Part shown: positions 49,023-58,222 of the stretch, in pieces
Layout of the letters: each line of letters begins with the position of its first letter
Numbering within the stretch: position 1 is the first letter of the stretch
Origin: JAEYZM01 sp943372195
GTDB taxonomy: Bacteria > Bacteroidota > Bacteroidia > Sphingobacteriales > Sphingobacteriaceae
Reading direction: 5' to 3'
NCBI GenBank assembly: GCA_943372195.1
Contig: CALRXS010000002.1
Coordinates: 62,001 to 126,000 of the forward strand
DNA length: 64,000 bases
The notes under the pieces: model-generated
Seen by the model: the letters and a program-made list of their open reading frames with translations, nothing else
Databases searched by the model: none
Told to the model about the DNA's origin: nothing
Program-made: the position numbers and the translations under genes

Positions 49023-50279
49023 CTAAGGGTTAATATTAAGCTCCTTCAACCCCACCACCTCATCAAACCTACTCCCTGTTCTTCTATAATAGCATATAAT
49101 TCTATAATCGTTTTCGGTGTCGTAGAAGTTACCTTCAATGGGTGTATAATCGATATAGTCTGATTTATTAGATTTGAAGGCGATCATATAATCATAGATG
49201 CCTTGTTTTAAGTATATGTTGGTTTCGTAACGGCCGCTTCTGAAATTATATTTCAACATCGAACTTTCATCTGCTTGCCAATTGTTGAATCGACCTAAAA
49301 CATAATAGTTACCGTATGGGTTTTGTGTGCCATAATTAAAAGTAAAATGCATACTTACATAATCACCATTCAAAGTTCCATTACCCAAGTCAGAACGATC
49401 AATAAAATAATTACCATTTAAGTCCATCTCTTCAACATATCTATATAAATTCTTGGGCTGATCTTCTACCACATAAATATCCCAAATAGAATCATTATCA
49501 ATTCTCGCTAATCGCTCTGTTAGAAATCGTGTACTGCGAATATCAAATCTACGATGCTCGTTTAATCCATTGAAAACATTAGCATCTACGTGATCAAAGG
49601 TTATGCTTTCTTGATCATAAAATGAAGGGCGAGTGTTTAAAAATGAAGCATTCCAATTATTGTTTTGCATCACCAATACTTTGAATTGATCGAAAGGATT
49701 ATCGATTTTAAAATCTTGTTTATAAATTTTCAAATCGATTTTTTGCTTCTTGTTTCGATCATTCACTACTGTACTTCTTCTTAGTTCAGTAGCAATGTTT
49801 ATTATATTCTGATAGACTATAAATCGTTTTGAGAAAACCACTAGCTGATCATTATCGACAGAGTAAACTTTCAAAATATAATTACCCGAAATTCTGAATC
49901 GAATATCTTGATTAGGTATCTCTAAATCATAATGAACATAGGGCTGTATGGTGTTTGATGAGAAACGATAATTCGTAATAAAATTTCTATTGAATCCGCC
50001 TTCTAAATAATCGTTTGGTGAAATACTGCTGATTGTCCAGTCAGCATTACAATGCTCTACCGTATACGAATAATTCCCATAATCATTCGATAAATTATCG
50101 AATTGCAAGAGTAGTTTTTCAGAGCTATTCAATGGTAACATCGGGAAACTTTGCTCTCTCTTTGTATTATAAAACATTACTGTTCTAATAAAGAAATCAT
50201 CTATACGTTCAGTTTGTACTTGTGCATACAAATCAATAGAACTATAAATAATTACTATAAATAGAAAGAGTTTCCTCAT
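49023..50279 (-). CDS. DUF5103 protein, putative T9SS plug-type component
   Basis: 418 residues with a signal peptide (1-19, ending DLYA|Q). 'RTVMFYNTKREQSFPMLPL', 'YSYTVEHCNADWTISSISPNDYL' and 'YVSMHFTFNYGTQNPYGNYYVLGRFNNW' are the DUF5103 blocks; the last is carbohydrate-binding-module-like. Proteins of this family have been linked to the type IX secretion system as a plug of the outer-membrane channel SprA; this assignment is from memory of the family. It fits the T9SS cargo at 23-26 kb. It starts 4 nt after the ABC-F stop codon. Confidence 0.87.
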   Translation of the reverse strand: MRKLFLFIVIIYSSIDLYAQVQTERIDDFFIRTVMFYNTKREQSFPMLPLNSSEKLLLQFDNLSNDYGNYSYTVEHCNADWTISSISPNDYLEGGFNRNFITNYRFSSNTIQPYVHYDLEIPNQDIRFRISGNYILKVYSVDNDQLVVFSKRFIVYQNIINIATELRRSTVVNDRNKKQKIDLKIYKQDFKIDNPFDQFKVLVMQNNNWNASFLNTRPSFYDQESITFDHVDANVFNGLNEHRRFDIRSTRFLTERLARIDNDSIWDIYVVEDQPKNLYRYVEEMDLNGNYFIDRSDLGNGTLNGDYVSMHFTFNYGTQNPYGNYYVLGRFNNWQADESSMLKYNFRSGRYETNIYLKQGIYDYMIAFKSNKSDYIDYTPIEGNFYDTENDYRIICYYRRTGSRFDEVVGLKELNINP

Positions 50280-50283
50280 AAAT

Positions 50284-52200
50284 TTATTCTTCCAATTGCA
50301 TTAATTGCTCGGCTATTTCCTCCCACTTATTTTGTAAATCAGCCAAGTCATTTTTTACCGATTCGTATTTTTTATTTAGATCATTCAATTTGTTGACATC
50401 CGAATAATTCTCTTCTAAAGACAAAAGTTCTTCAATCTCTTTCTTCGAAAGCTCAGCATTTGCAATACTCTCCTCAATTTTCTTGATCTCATTATTCAAT
50501 TTTTTCAATTGATTTTTCTTCTGATCATTTTCTTCGGATGATTGTTCCTTTTTAGGCTTCTGCTCCTTTGGTTTTTCTACAACGACTTGAGATTTCTCTT
50601 CCTTTAAACGTTTCGATAACCACTCTTCGTATTCTTTATAAGTACCTGGGTACTCTTTTATTTTTTGATCTTCGATGTACCAGATTTTATTCGCTACATT
50701 ATCGAGCATATATCTATCGTGAGATACAATAATCATAGTACCTTCAAACTGTTGCAATGCTTGAATTAATATGTTCACCGACTGAATGTCTAAGTGGTTG
50801 GTAGGCTCATCGAATATTAAGAAGTTCGCATCAGAAGTAATAACTTTCGCTAATGCAACACGTGATTTCTCACCTCCTGATAAAACTTTAATTCTCTTGA
50901 ACACATCATCGCCCGAAAACAAGAAACATCCTAATAAAGATCTTATCTCTGTCTCGGTATATTCAGGTGCAAAGTTTTTCAACTCCGATAAAATATCATT
51001 TTCTAAATGCAATGATTCTAGCTGATGCTGCGCAAAGAACGACTGTGTAACGTTATGTCCGGTTACCACCGTACCTTCATAAGGCTCTGTACCAGCAATG
51101 ATTCTAAGCACTGTTGATTTACCTTTACCATTGGCACCTATCAATGCAATCTTATCCCCTTTTTCAATAGTGGCAAATGCATCATTCAAAATTGGTGTCT
51201 TCGGAAACTCTTTGTTTACATGCTCTAACATACATACATGTCGACCACTAGTCTTCGAGAATTTAAATCTGAAGTTCACCGCTGCCTTATCTTCTTCAAC
51301 TGCATCTACCCTATCTAATTTTTCTAAAGCCTTGATTCTCGATTGCGCCATTTTAGCTTTCGAAGCTTTCGCTCTAAAGCGATCAATCAATTTCTCTTGC
51401 TCTTTAATGTATTGCTGTTGATTTTGATATTGACCTTTCTGAATTTCAGATCTTAAAGCTTTCTCTTCTAAGTAAAATGAATAGTTACCTGAGTATATGG
51501 TTAAGTCAGCACGTGCCGATTCTACAATACGTGTAACGGTTCTATCTAAGAAATATCTATCGTGAGATACGATGATATAAGCACCTTCAAAAGCATTTAA
51601 ATATTCTTCTAACCATTTAATAGAGGGTAAGTCTAAGTGGTTGGTAGGCTCATCGAGTAATAATAAATCGGGTTGTTGCAATAAAATCTTTGCCAACATC
51701 ACACGCATTCTCCAACCTCCTGAGAAAGATGAAAGTGGTCTTTTTGTTTGCTCGTCTGTAAATCCAAGTCCGGCTAAGATCTGCTCTGCCTTATATTGAA
51801 TATTATATCCGTCTAAAGCCTCAAACTCTTCTTGTAGCTTACTTAATTTCTCTATGATTTGATCTGAATAATCAGTTTCTAATTGCTTGATAATTTCTTC
51901 AATTTGATCATGCAATTTATTCTGACGTTCAAAGGCTTCCATCGCCACGTGTAAAATAGAAAATTCAGATTGATAAGAAAGCAAATCTTGATTCAAGTAA
52001 CCGACTTTCAAATCCTTAGACTTAGAAACCGTACCACTTGTAGGCTTGTATTCACCTACCAAAATTCTCAATAATGTAGTTTTACCTGTACCATTCGCCC
52101 CTATTAATCCGATTTTCTCATTCGGCTTAATATGCCAATTCACACTATCATACAAAGTTCTTGACCCGAACTCAAAGGTTACGTCGTTTAATGCTATCAC
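50284..52200 (-). CDS. ABC-F family ATPase
   Basis: 638 residues from a GTG at 52200. The frame is open to 52242, but a perfect -7 element lies at 52217-52224, and ABC-F proteins begin 'IALNDVTFEFGSR'. Two ATPase domains: Walker A 'GLIGANGTGKTTLLRIL' and 'ALIGANGKGKSTVLRII'; signatures 'LSSFSGGWRMRVMLAKI' and 'LSGGEKSRVALAKV'; Walker B 'LLLLDEPTNHLD' and 'FLIFDEPTNHLD'. A Lys/Glu-rich linker and C-terminal coiled coil (about 540-638). Acts on ribosomes; closest in layout to Uup/YheS types, which I cannot separate here. Confidence 0.92.
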   Translation of the reverse strand: MIALNDVTFEFGSRTLYDSVNWHIKPNEKIGLIGANGTGKTTLLRILVGEYKPTSGTVSKSKDLKVGYLNQDLLSYQSEFSILHVAMEAFERQNKLHDQIEEIIKQLETDYSDQIIEKLSKLQEEFEALDGYNIQYKAEQILAGLGFTDEQTKRPLSSFSGGWRMRVMLAKILLQQPDLLLLDEPTNHLDLPSIKWLEEYLNAFEGAYIIVSHDRYFLDRTVTRIVESARADLTIYSGNYSFYLEEKALRSEIQKGQYQNQQQYIKEQEKLIDRFRAKASKAKMAQSRIKALEKLDRVDAVEEDKAAVNFRFKFSKTSGRHVCMLEHVNKEFPKTPILNDAFATIEKGDKIALIGANGKGKSTVLRIIAGTEPYEGTVVTGHNVTQSFFAQHQLESLHLENDILSELKNFAPEYTETEIRSLLGCFLFSGDDVFKRIKVLSGGEKSRVALAKVITSDANFLIFDEPTNHLDIQSVNILIQALQQFEGTMIIVSHDRYMLDNVANKIWYIEDQKIKEYPGTYKEYEEWLSKRLKEEKSQVVVEKPKEQKPKKEQSSEENDQKKNQLKKLNNEIKKIEESIANAELSKKEIEELLSLEENYSDVNKLNDLNKKYESVKNDLADLQNKWEEIAEQLMQLEE

Positions 52201-52216
52201 AATTTCAAATAAATCA

Positions 52217-52224
52217 CAAAGATA
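52217..52224 (-). promoter_or_regulatory. -7 promoter element of the ABC-F gene
   Basis: TATCTTTG on the minus strand, a perfect TAnnTTTG match, 16 nt before the GTG at 52200. This spacing matches other genes here and decides the start codon. Confidence 0.55.
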
Positions 52225-52275
52225 AGAAAATAGGCTTAGCATTTGATTTTTTGCTATTTTAGCCTGAAAAAAGAG

Positions 52276-53055
52276 ATGGATCAGAGATTAGTAGCATTCG
52301 AACGACTTTTAAACATCATGGATGAATTGAGGGCTAAATGCCCTTGGGATATGAAACAGACCATGGAGAGCTTGCGTCATTTGACGATTGAAGAGGTTTA
52401 TGAGTTATCTGATGCTATCGTTGAAGGCGATAAAAATGAAATAAAAAAAGAGCTGGGCGACATTATGTTGCACCTCGTTTTTTATTCTAAGATTGCTTCT
52501 GAGGATGGTACATTCAACATAGCTGATGTGCTTAATTCGATTTGCGAAAAATTAATTAGCAGACATCCGCATATATACGGAGATGTAGTGGTAGAAAATG
52601 AAGAAGATGTGAAGCGTAATTGGGAGCAATTGAAATTAAAAGAAGGCAATAAATCTGTTTTAGAAGGTGTGCCTATTTCATTGCCTGCATTGATCAAAGC
52701 ATCGAGAATACAGGAGAAGGCACGTGGAGTCGGATTCGATTGGGAGAAGAAAGAGCAAGTATGGGAAAAGGTCGAGGAAGAAATGCAAGAGTTTAAAGAG
52801 GTATTCAATACCGAAACTCAACAAGCGATTGATAAAGATTTAGCCGAAAAAGAATTCGGTGATTTAATGTTCTCTTTGATTAACTACGCTAGATTTATTG
52901 ATATAAATCCGGAGAACGCCTTAGAAAAAACGAATAAAAAATTCATCAAAAGATTTCAGTACCTCGAGCAAAAAGCAACAGAGATGGGCAAGTCGTTAAA
53001 AGACATGAGCCTTAATGAAATGGATGTATATTGGGAACAAGCAAAAAAATTATAA
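52276..53055 (+). CDS. mazG: Nucleoside triphosphate pyrophosphohydrolase MazG
   Basis: 259 residues from the ATG at 52276 (11 residues into the open frame). Two MazG domains: the first has 'LRAKCPWDMKQTMESL', 'EVYELSDAI' and 'KKELGDIMLHLVFYSKIA' (ExxE-12-ExxD); the second, 'LAEKEFGDLMFSLINYARF', is the catalytic one in the E. coli protein. It hydrolyses NTPs to NMPs and pyrophosphate. Divergent from ABC-F; a -7-like TATTTTAG lies at 52255-52262. Confidence 0.95.
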   Translation: MDQRLVAFERLLNIMDELRAKCPWDMKQTMESLRHLTIEEVYELSDAIVEGDKNEIKKELGDIMLHLVFYSKIASEDGTFNIADVLNSICEKLISRHPHIYGDVVVENEEDVKRNWEQLKLKEGNKSVLEGVPISLPALIKASRIQEKARGVGFDWEKKEQVWEKVEEEMQEFKEVFNTETQQAIDKDLAEKEFGDLMFSLINYARFIDINPENALEKTNKKFIKRFQYLEQKATEMGKSLKDMSLNEMDVYWEQAKKL

Positions 53056-53064
53056 TAATTATAT

Positions 53065-53814
53065 ATGACCTTTAATAGAATTACTACAGCCCTAGCCATT
53101 ATTGTTTCTACTTTCTTAATATCATGTGATCAAGATATAAGAATTCAAAAAGAACAATTGGGGCATTATGTTTCTAAAGAGTATTTAGATTCAGTGAAAA
53201 AAGACAAAAACTTCAAGAATAATAAAATCGCATTGTACGAAATTGTAATGTCGGCCGATGATTCGAACCTTGTATTTTATGAAGTAAGTAAAAGCAAAAA
53301 AGAAACTAAGTACATTCCGGTGAAGAAAAATCTATTTGTCATCAGCGGATTATATGGTTCATTGGTAGATGCAGAAATGTCGTTCGAAGGTGATATTTTA
53401 ACATTGAGAAATACAACGACTGATGTAAAAACTCAATTCTTAAAAATCAATGAAACTGATTTAACCATGACTGCTGAACAAAGATATGTTTCGTATGCGA
53501 TGCCTTATATTAATAACCTAGTATTTACTGGTACGTACATAAGCAATCAAGATACTATCAGCTTCAATGAATTAGGTGAAGTAAAAGGATTAGCCAAATT
53601 GAATTATTACTCAATGTGTCATTCAAAATTTTGCAGAGAGTTCAATAAAACGAATACTGTGTTTTTATCGAATGGCAAAAATGAGGGTAACTCATTTGAA
53701 TTCGAGTTTAAAGGCGATTCATTGTTTATCTACAAATTAGATTTCTTAAAAGAATTAAACAGAGTTCCGTCTGAAAGAATTGAAACTATTTTAGCAGCTA
53801 AGAAGATTAATTAA
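53065..53814 (+). CDS. Lipoprotein of unknown function
   Basis: 249 residues. Lipoprotein signal with cysteine in STFLISC (about residue 23). The mature protein has no domain I recognise; it is rich in Lys, Asn and short beta strands. Two cysteines, in 'YYSMCHSKFCREFNKT' (about 195-204), are spaced C-x4-C and could form a disulfide. It follows mazG by 9 nt, so they may share a message. The last 8 bp overlap the convergent permease gene. Confidence 0.8.
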   Translation: MTFNRITTALAIIVSTFLISCDQDIRIQKEQLGHYVSKEYLDSVKKDKNFKNNKIALYEIVMSADDSNLVFYEVSKSKKETKYIPVKKNLFVISGLYGSLVDAEMSFEGDILTLRNTTTDVKTQFLKINETDLTMTAEQRYVSYAMPYINNLVFTGTYISNQDTISFNELGEVKGLAKLNYYSMCHSKFCREFNKTNTVFLSNGKNEGNSFEFEFKGDSLFIYKLDFLKELNRVPSERIETILAAKKIN

Positions 53815-55009
53815 ATCGAATAGCTTTCAGAGGATTTATTTTTGTAATCAATAAAGTACCTAACCAAACAAAGAATAAAGTACTAATGAATACACCCGTG
53901 TTCATTAGTACAAAATCTAATGGTTTGAAATGTATCTCAACATACTTCATGTAGTATGAACTCGGATCGAGTTCAATCAAATGAAATTTCTTTTGTAAGT
54001 AATAGGTGATTAATGTAAGTGAATTACCTATAAGCAATCCGATGAATATCAAATACGAAGCATTGTAATAAAACACTCTTTTTACAAAGGCATTGCTCGC
54101 TCCCATTGTTTTCAAAACCCCAATAAAAGCTACCCTTTCAAGTATTAATATCAGAATAGCAGAAATCATATTGATACCTGCTACTATCAACATCAATATG
54201 ATAATTACTTGCGAGTTGACATCCAAAAGATTAATCCAGTCATACAATTCTGAATATATCTCTTGATTCGTAAACACCTTTTGGTCGAGTGGTATATATT
54301 GATCTAACTGAACAAGTAATTCTTCATTCAACTTTGTTCTATCTTTTAAATGAATTTGATAATAAGCAATTTGATTGTTTGTCCAGTCGTTCACCGATTT
54401 AACCAAGTCAATATTCGCCAGCACAATGTTCTGATCAATTTGATCGATAGAACTTTCATACACCCCTACTACCTTGTATTTACGAAGTTTTACAGGCTGA
54501 TCGGTGAAATAAAATAAAATTCTATCAGCAGTATCAATGGTGTGTTTATCAGCAATATATTTAGAAATTAAAATCTCATTATCAGCATTCGCTCTTCTAC
54601 CCTTCACAATATTTTCAATCATGAATTGATAATCGTTCATATTGTTTACCCCTTTAATCATTAGAGGTTCTATACGATTATTATGTTGCATGATGGTCAC
54701 TTTATTGGCAACCTGCAGCACTTGTTGTATTTGATTATTCTTTTTTAAGGCATTCTCAAAATCTGAATTTCTGATTAGGTAATCATTAGAATTTTGTGAG
54801 TACTGAAAATTACTTACTTGTAAATCGCCCGAGAATCCGGTGAGCTTATCTTTAATCGTTTCTTTAAATCCTCGGATGATACCAACACTCAACAACATCA
54901 CCATGACACCCAATGCAATGCCTGCAATGGCAATGCGTACAATCAGTTTAGAGAACTTCCGTTTTGATTGAAGAGTGATTCTTTTGGCTATGTAAAAAGT
55001 ATAGTTCAA
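53807..55009 (-). CDS. FtsX/LolC-E-like ABC transporter permease
   Basis: 400 residues from a TTG at 55009, giving '(M)NYTFYIAKRITLQSKRKFSKLIVRI', the usual start in Bacteroidota; the frame is open to 55063 but a -7-like TATATTAG lies at 55035-55042. One membrane helix (about 28-50, 'IAIAGIALGVMVMLLSVGII'), a large periplasmic domain (MacB-like), then three helices with 'LILERVAFIGVLKTMGASNAFVKRVFYYNA', the FtsX signature. LolC/E releases lipoproteins from the inner membrane. No LolD ATPase is adjacent. Divergent from the DUF1343 gene. Confidence 0.85.
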   Translation of the reverse strand: MNYTFYIAKRITLQSKRKFSKLIVRIAIAGIALGVMVMLLSVGIIRGFKETIKDKLTGFSGDLQVSNFQYSQNSNDYLIRNSDFENALKKNNQIQQVLQVANKVTIMQHNNRIEPLMIKGVNNMNDYQFMIENIVKGRRANADNEILISKYIADKHTIDTADRILFYFTDQPVKLRKYKVVGVYESSIDQIDQNIVLANIDLVKSVNDWTNNQIAYYQIHLKDRTKLNEELLVQLDQYIPLDQKVFTNQEIYSELYDWINLLDVNSQVIIILMLIVAGINMISAILILILERVAFIGVLKTMGASNAFVKRVFYYNASYLIFIGLLIGNSLTLITYYLQKKFHLIELDPSSYYMKYVEIHFKPLDFVLMNTGVFISTLFFVWLGTLLITKINPLKAIRFN

Positions 55010-55066
55010 ATTAATTTGCTTTGCGTATTTTTGGCTAATATACGTAACGAACAATAGCTTCAAAGA

Positions 55067-56239
55067 ATGAAAATATTAAGTATTCTTTTCTTATACCTGA
55101 TAACAGCATTAACTGGCTATGCACAAAGAGATGCAAAGCCTATACCCGCTGCACAATTCACAGATGAATACTTAAGCATAATTGAAGGTAAAAGAATCGG
55201 GATGGTGGTCAACCAAACATCCTTAATATCAAACAAACACTTAGTCGATTCGCTATTATCTTTAAAGATCGACATACGCAAAATATATTGTCCTGAGCAT
55301 GGCTTCAGAGGCAAGGCCGATGCAGGTGAAAGTGTAAACAATGAAATTGACTCAGCAACGATGTTGCCCATTGTATCATTGTATGGTAAAAATAAAAAGC
55401 CTAGCAAAAAAGATTTAGACAGTATAGATCTTATGATCTTTGATGTACAAGATGTAGGAGTACGATTTTATACCTACATCTCAACATTGCATTATGTGAT
55501 GGAAGCATGTGCAGAGAATAATATCACATTGCTGATACTAGACAGACCCAATCCGAACGGGCATTACATCGACGGACCTTTACTCGATGAAAATTACAGA
55601 TCATTTGTAGGCATGCACCCTGTGCCAGTGGTATATGGTATGACGATTGCAGAATATGCCAGAATGATTAATGGAGAGAATTGGTTAGCAAATGGCGTTC
55701 AATGTGAGTTGATAACGATAAGAAACAAAGCTTACAATCATCAGTCAACTTATACCCTACCGGTTAAGCCTTCTCCTAATTTAGGAGATGCTGATGCCAT
55801 TGCACTATATCCCTCTTTATGTTTCTTTGAGGGCACGGTGATTAGTGTAGGTAGAGGAACTTATGATCCTTTCAAAATGATCGGACACCCTCTGTTAGGC
55901 TTGAAGTATGCATTCAATTTTCAGCCAGTAGCGATAGATGGAATGAGTAAAGAACCGCCTTATAAAAATGAAATATGCTATGGTGTAGATTTGAGAAATT
56001 ACGTTAGCGATAGTGCATATAATAAAAAGCAAATAGAATTAAAATGGTTAATAGAGATGTACAAATCGTACCCCGACAGCTCTAAATTTTTCAATTCATT
56101 TTTCGATAAGTTAGCAGGTAATTCAAAGTTAAGAACACAAATTTTAGAGGGACAATCAGAAGAAGAGATACGCTCGTCTTGGAGAAGAGATTTGCATAAG
56201 TTTAATAGAACCAGAAGAAAATATTTGTTGTACAGATGA
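55067..56239 (+). CDS. DUF1343 protein, NamZ-like exo-beta-N-acetylmuramidase
   Basis: 390 residues with a signal peptide (1-19, TGYA|Q). 'GKRIGMVVNQTSLISNKHL', 'IYCPEHGFRGKADAGESV', 'DVQDVGVRFYTYISTLHYVMEA' and 'LDRPNPNGHYIDGPLLDENYRSFVG' are the DUF1343 blocks. A Bacillus member (NamZ) removes terminal MurNAc from peptidoglycan fragments, so a role in wall recycling in the periplasm is likely. It overlaps fmt by 4 bp. Confidence 0.92.
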   Translation: MKILSILFLYLITALTGYAQRDAKPIPAAQFTDEYLSIIEGKRIGMVVNQTSLISNKHLVDSLLSLKIDIRKIYCPEHGFRGKADAGESVNNEIDSATMLPIVSLYGKNKKPSKKDLDSIDLMIFDVQDVGVRFYTYISTLHYVMEACAENNITLLILDRPNPNGHYIDGPLLDENYRSFVGMHPVPVVYGMTIAEYARMINGENWLANGVQCELITIRNKAYNHQSTYTLPVKPSPNLGDADAIALYPSLCFFEGTVISVGRGTYDPFKMIGHPLLGLKYAFNFQPVAIDGMSKEPPYKNEICYGVDLRNYVSDSAYNKKQIELKWLIEMYKSYPDSSKFFNSFFDKLAGNSKLRTQILEGQSEEEIRSSWRRDLHKFNRTRRKYLLYR

Positions 56240-57174
56240 AGATAGTATTCATGGGCACACCTGAATTTGCGGTAGCCTCACTCGATATATTAGTTAAAAA
56301 TAATTACGATGTAGCAGCGGTAGTGACGGTGCCAGATAAGCCTGCGGGGCGCGGACAAAAAATATCAGAGTCGGCAGTAAAGCAGTATGCTGTTGCTAAT
56401 AATTTACCAGTACTACAACCCGAGAAATTAAAGTCAGAAGAGTTCATCAATGCATTGAAAGAAATCAATGCAGATTTATTTATAGTAGTAGCATTTCGAA
56501 TGTTACCAGAAGTGGTATGGACGATGCCAAAATTAGGCACTTTCAATTTACACGGATCTTTGTTACCACAATACCGAGGTGCAGCACCATTGAATTGGGC
56601 AGTGATAAATGGCGAGAAATATACAGGTGTAACAACTTTCTTCTTGAAACATGAGATAGATACAGGCTCAATTATTTTCCAAGAGAAAATAGAAATTTCA
56701 GATGATATGAATGTGGGAGCATTGCACGATAAGGCAATGATGGTGGGTGCTGAATTAGTATTGAAAACCGTACAAGCTATTGAAAGCGATAAGATCCGAA
56801 GCATTGATCAAAATGAATGGATGTCACAAAATAATTTGAAAAAAGAAGAGCTCAAACATGCTCCGAAAATTTTCAAAGAAGATCGCGAAATCAAATGGAA
56901 CAATTCAGCAGAGTCGATAGTGAATTTAATACGCGGACTTTCACCCTACCCTGTTGCATTCACAACCTTGAACAATCAAATGCTGAAAATATATTCAGCG
57001 AAAGTCATAAATGAATCAAGCAATTTAGCCATTGGCGAATTCGAAAGCGATGGCAAAACGTATTTGCGTTTCAAAGCAGCAGACCAATTGGTGGAAGTGG
57101 AAGATTTGCAGTTGGAGGGGAAGAGGAGGATGAAGTTGGAGGAGTTGCTGAGGGGATACCGAATTCATCCGTAG
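56236..57174 (+). CDS. fmt: Methionyl-tRNA formyltransferase
   Basis: 312 residues. 'IVFMGTPEFAVASLDIL' at the start, the SLLPxYRG loop 'HGSLLPQYRGAAPLNWAVING' (about 109-129), catalytic 'TGVTTFF' with Asp in 'EIDTGSI', and a C-terminal OB domain with 'LRGLSPYPVAFTTL'. It formylates Met-tRNA for initiation. Overlaps the NamZ-like gene by 4 bp. The TAG stop codon is the first GTAG of repeat D, so the gene end and the repeat coincide. Confidence 0.97.
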   Translation: MKIVFMGTPEFAVASLDILVKNNYDVAAVVTVPDKPAGRGQKISESAVKQYAVANNLPVLQPEKLKSEEFINALKEINADLFIVVAFRMLPEVVWTMPKLGTFNLHGSLLPQYRGAAPLNWAVINGEKYTGVTTFFLKHEIDTGSIIFQEKIEISDDMNVGALHDKAMMVGAELVLKTVQAIESDKIRSIDQNEWMSQNNLKKEELKHAPKIFKEDREIKWNNSAESIVNLIRGLSPYPVAFTTLNNQMLKIYSAKVINESSNLAIGEFESDGKTYLRFKAADQLVEVEDLQLEGKRRMKLEELLRGYRIHP

Positions 57175-57347
57175 TCAGTATTCCGTATTCAGTATTCCGA
57201 TACCTAATTTTTGAATTACGTCACGATGTTAATGGATAGTAAAATTTGTCGGGTCGATGGAATCGACCCTTACGGGTGTACGCAATAATCATCGTGAAGA
57301 GTTTCAAATTTAGCACATCGGAATACTGAATACGGAATACTGACTAC
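57171..57347. repeat. 177-bp element with perfect 31-bp terminal inverted repeats (element D)
   Basis: Arms 57171-57201 and 57317-57347 are perfect reverse complements; GTA recurs at 57171, 57178, 57185 and 57192, steps of 7 (GTAGTCA, GTATTCC, GTATTCA, GTATTCC). Further inward the arms stay similar (TTTGAA..TCACGATG on both sides). The centre holds a hairpin, GGGTCGAT / ATCGACCC (57251-57269). It fills the gap between the convergent fmt and pabC-like genes. The layout is like a miniature inverted-repeat element, but no target-site duplication is evident. Element G at 59.3 kb shares one arm and its inner flank. Confidence 0.92.
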
Positions 57348-57352
57348 GAATT

Positions 57353-58195
57353 TTATCGTTTCGAATTCAAAATCCCTATCAACTGCTTCCCCATCTTACT
57401 ATAGTACCTTTTAAGTCCTATGCCGACCACCGATTGAATTCCTTTAATACTATTCGTTAAAAATATTTCATCAGCATGCTCTAGAAGGTTTGCTGGTAAT
57501 GAAGTTTCAACTACGGTAATGTTAAGTTCTTTTAGAAGTTCGATGACTACTTTACGCATAACTCCATCGATGCAACCATCAGTGATTGCTGGTGTGTAGG
57601 CTTTGTTTTCTTTAATTAAGAATACATTAGAAGAGATACTCTCAACGATATTATTTTGAGAGTTGAGTAAAATACATTCGTCTAAATTATTTTCTTTACG
57701 ATATACTCCAGCTAAAACATAGGGTAATGAATTAGAAGTTTTGAGGTGTGAGAGTGCTGAGAAATCTTTACGTACTTCTTTGTAAACATCAGCAATTAAT
57801 CCGCGTTCAACGATATACGTATCTTCGTTGAGTGCTTGAATTTCTATTAAATAATTGAAAGTATTTTTTTCGGGAGTGTACCATCCGCCATCTTCTCTAA
57901 AAACTGAAAAACGGATGCGAGCATTCTTGTAAATTTTATTAGCTCTTGCAAGTGCTACTATTTCAGAAGCTACAAACTCTGCATCGAAGGCTCTGTGATA
58001 ATCTATTTTCAAAGCTTGCATACCTTTGAATAGACGATCCATATGATATTTGAAAAACATCACTTTGCCATCGAGCATACGCATGGTTTCGAAGATACCA
58101 TCGCCATAACGCAAAGCACGATTTTGCGTGCCAAACACATTCGTATCTTGTGGGTATAACTGTCCGTTTAAACTAAAAAATCCTGTCGAAAACAT
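57353..58195 (-). CDS. Class IV aminotransferase (4-amino-4-deoxychorismate lyase-like)
   Basis: 280 residues. Fold type IV PLP enzyme: 'NRALRYGDGIFETMRMLDGKVMFFKYHMDRL' region, 'ALSHLKTSNSLPYVLAGVYR' with the PLP-binding Lys, and 'ITDGCIDGVMRKVVIELL'. Could be aminodeoxychorismate lyase (PabC, folate) or a branched-chain/D-amino-acid aminotransferase; PabC is preferred by length. It follows rluD with 27 bp between them on the minus strand. Confidence 0.85.
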   Translation of the reverse strand: MFSTGFFSLNGQLYPQDTNVFGTQNRALRYGDGIFETMRMLDGKVMFFKYHMDRLFKGMQALKIDYHRAFDAEFVASEIVALARANKIYKNARIRFSVFREDGGWYTPEKNTFNYLIEIQALNEDTYIVERGLIADVYKEVRKDFSALSHLKTSNSLPYVLAGVYRKENNLDECILLNSQNNIVESISSNVFLIKENKAYTPAITDGCIDGVMRKVVIELLKELNITVVETSLPANLLEHADEIFLTNSIKGIQSVVGIGLKRYYSKMGKQLIGILNSKR

Positions 58196-58222
58196 TTCCC
58201 AAATTTGCGATTATTTTTTGAA

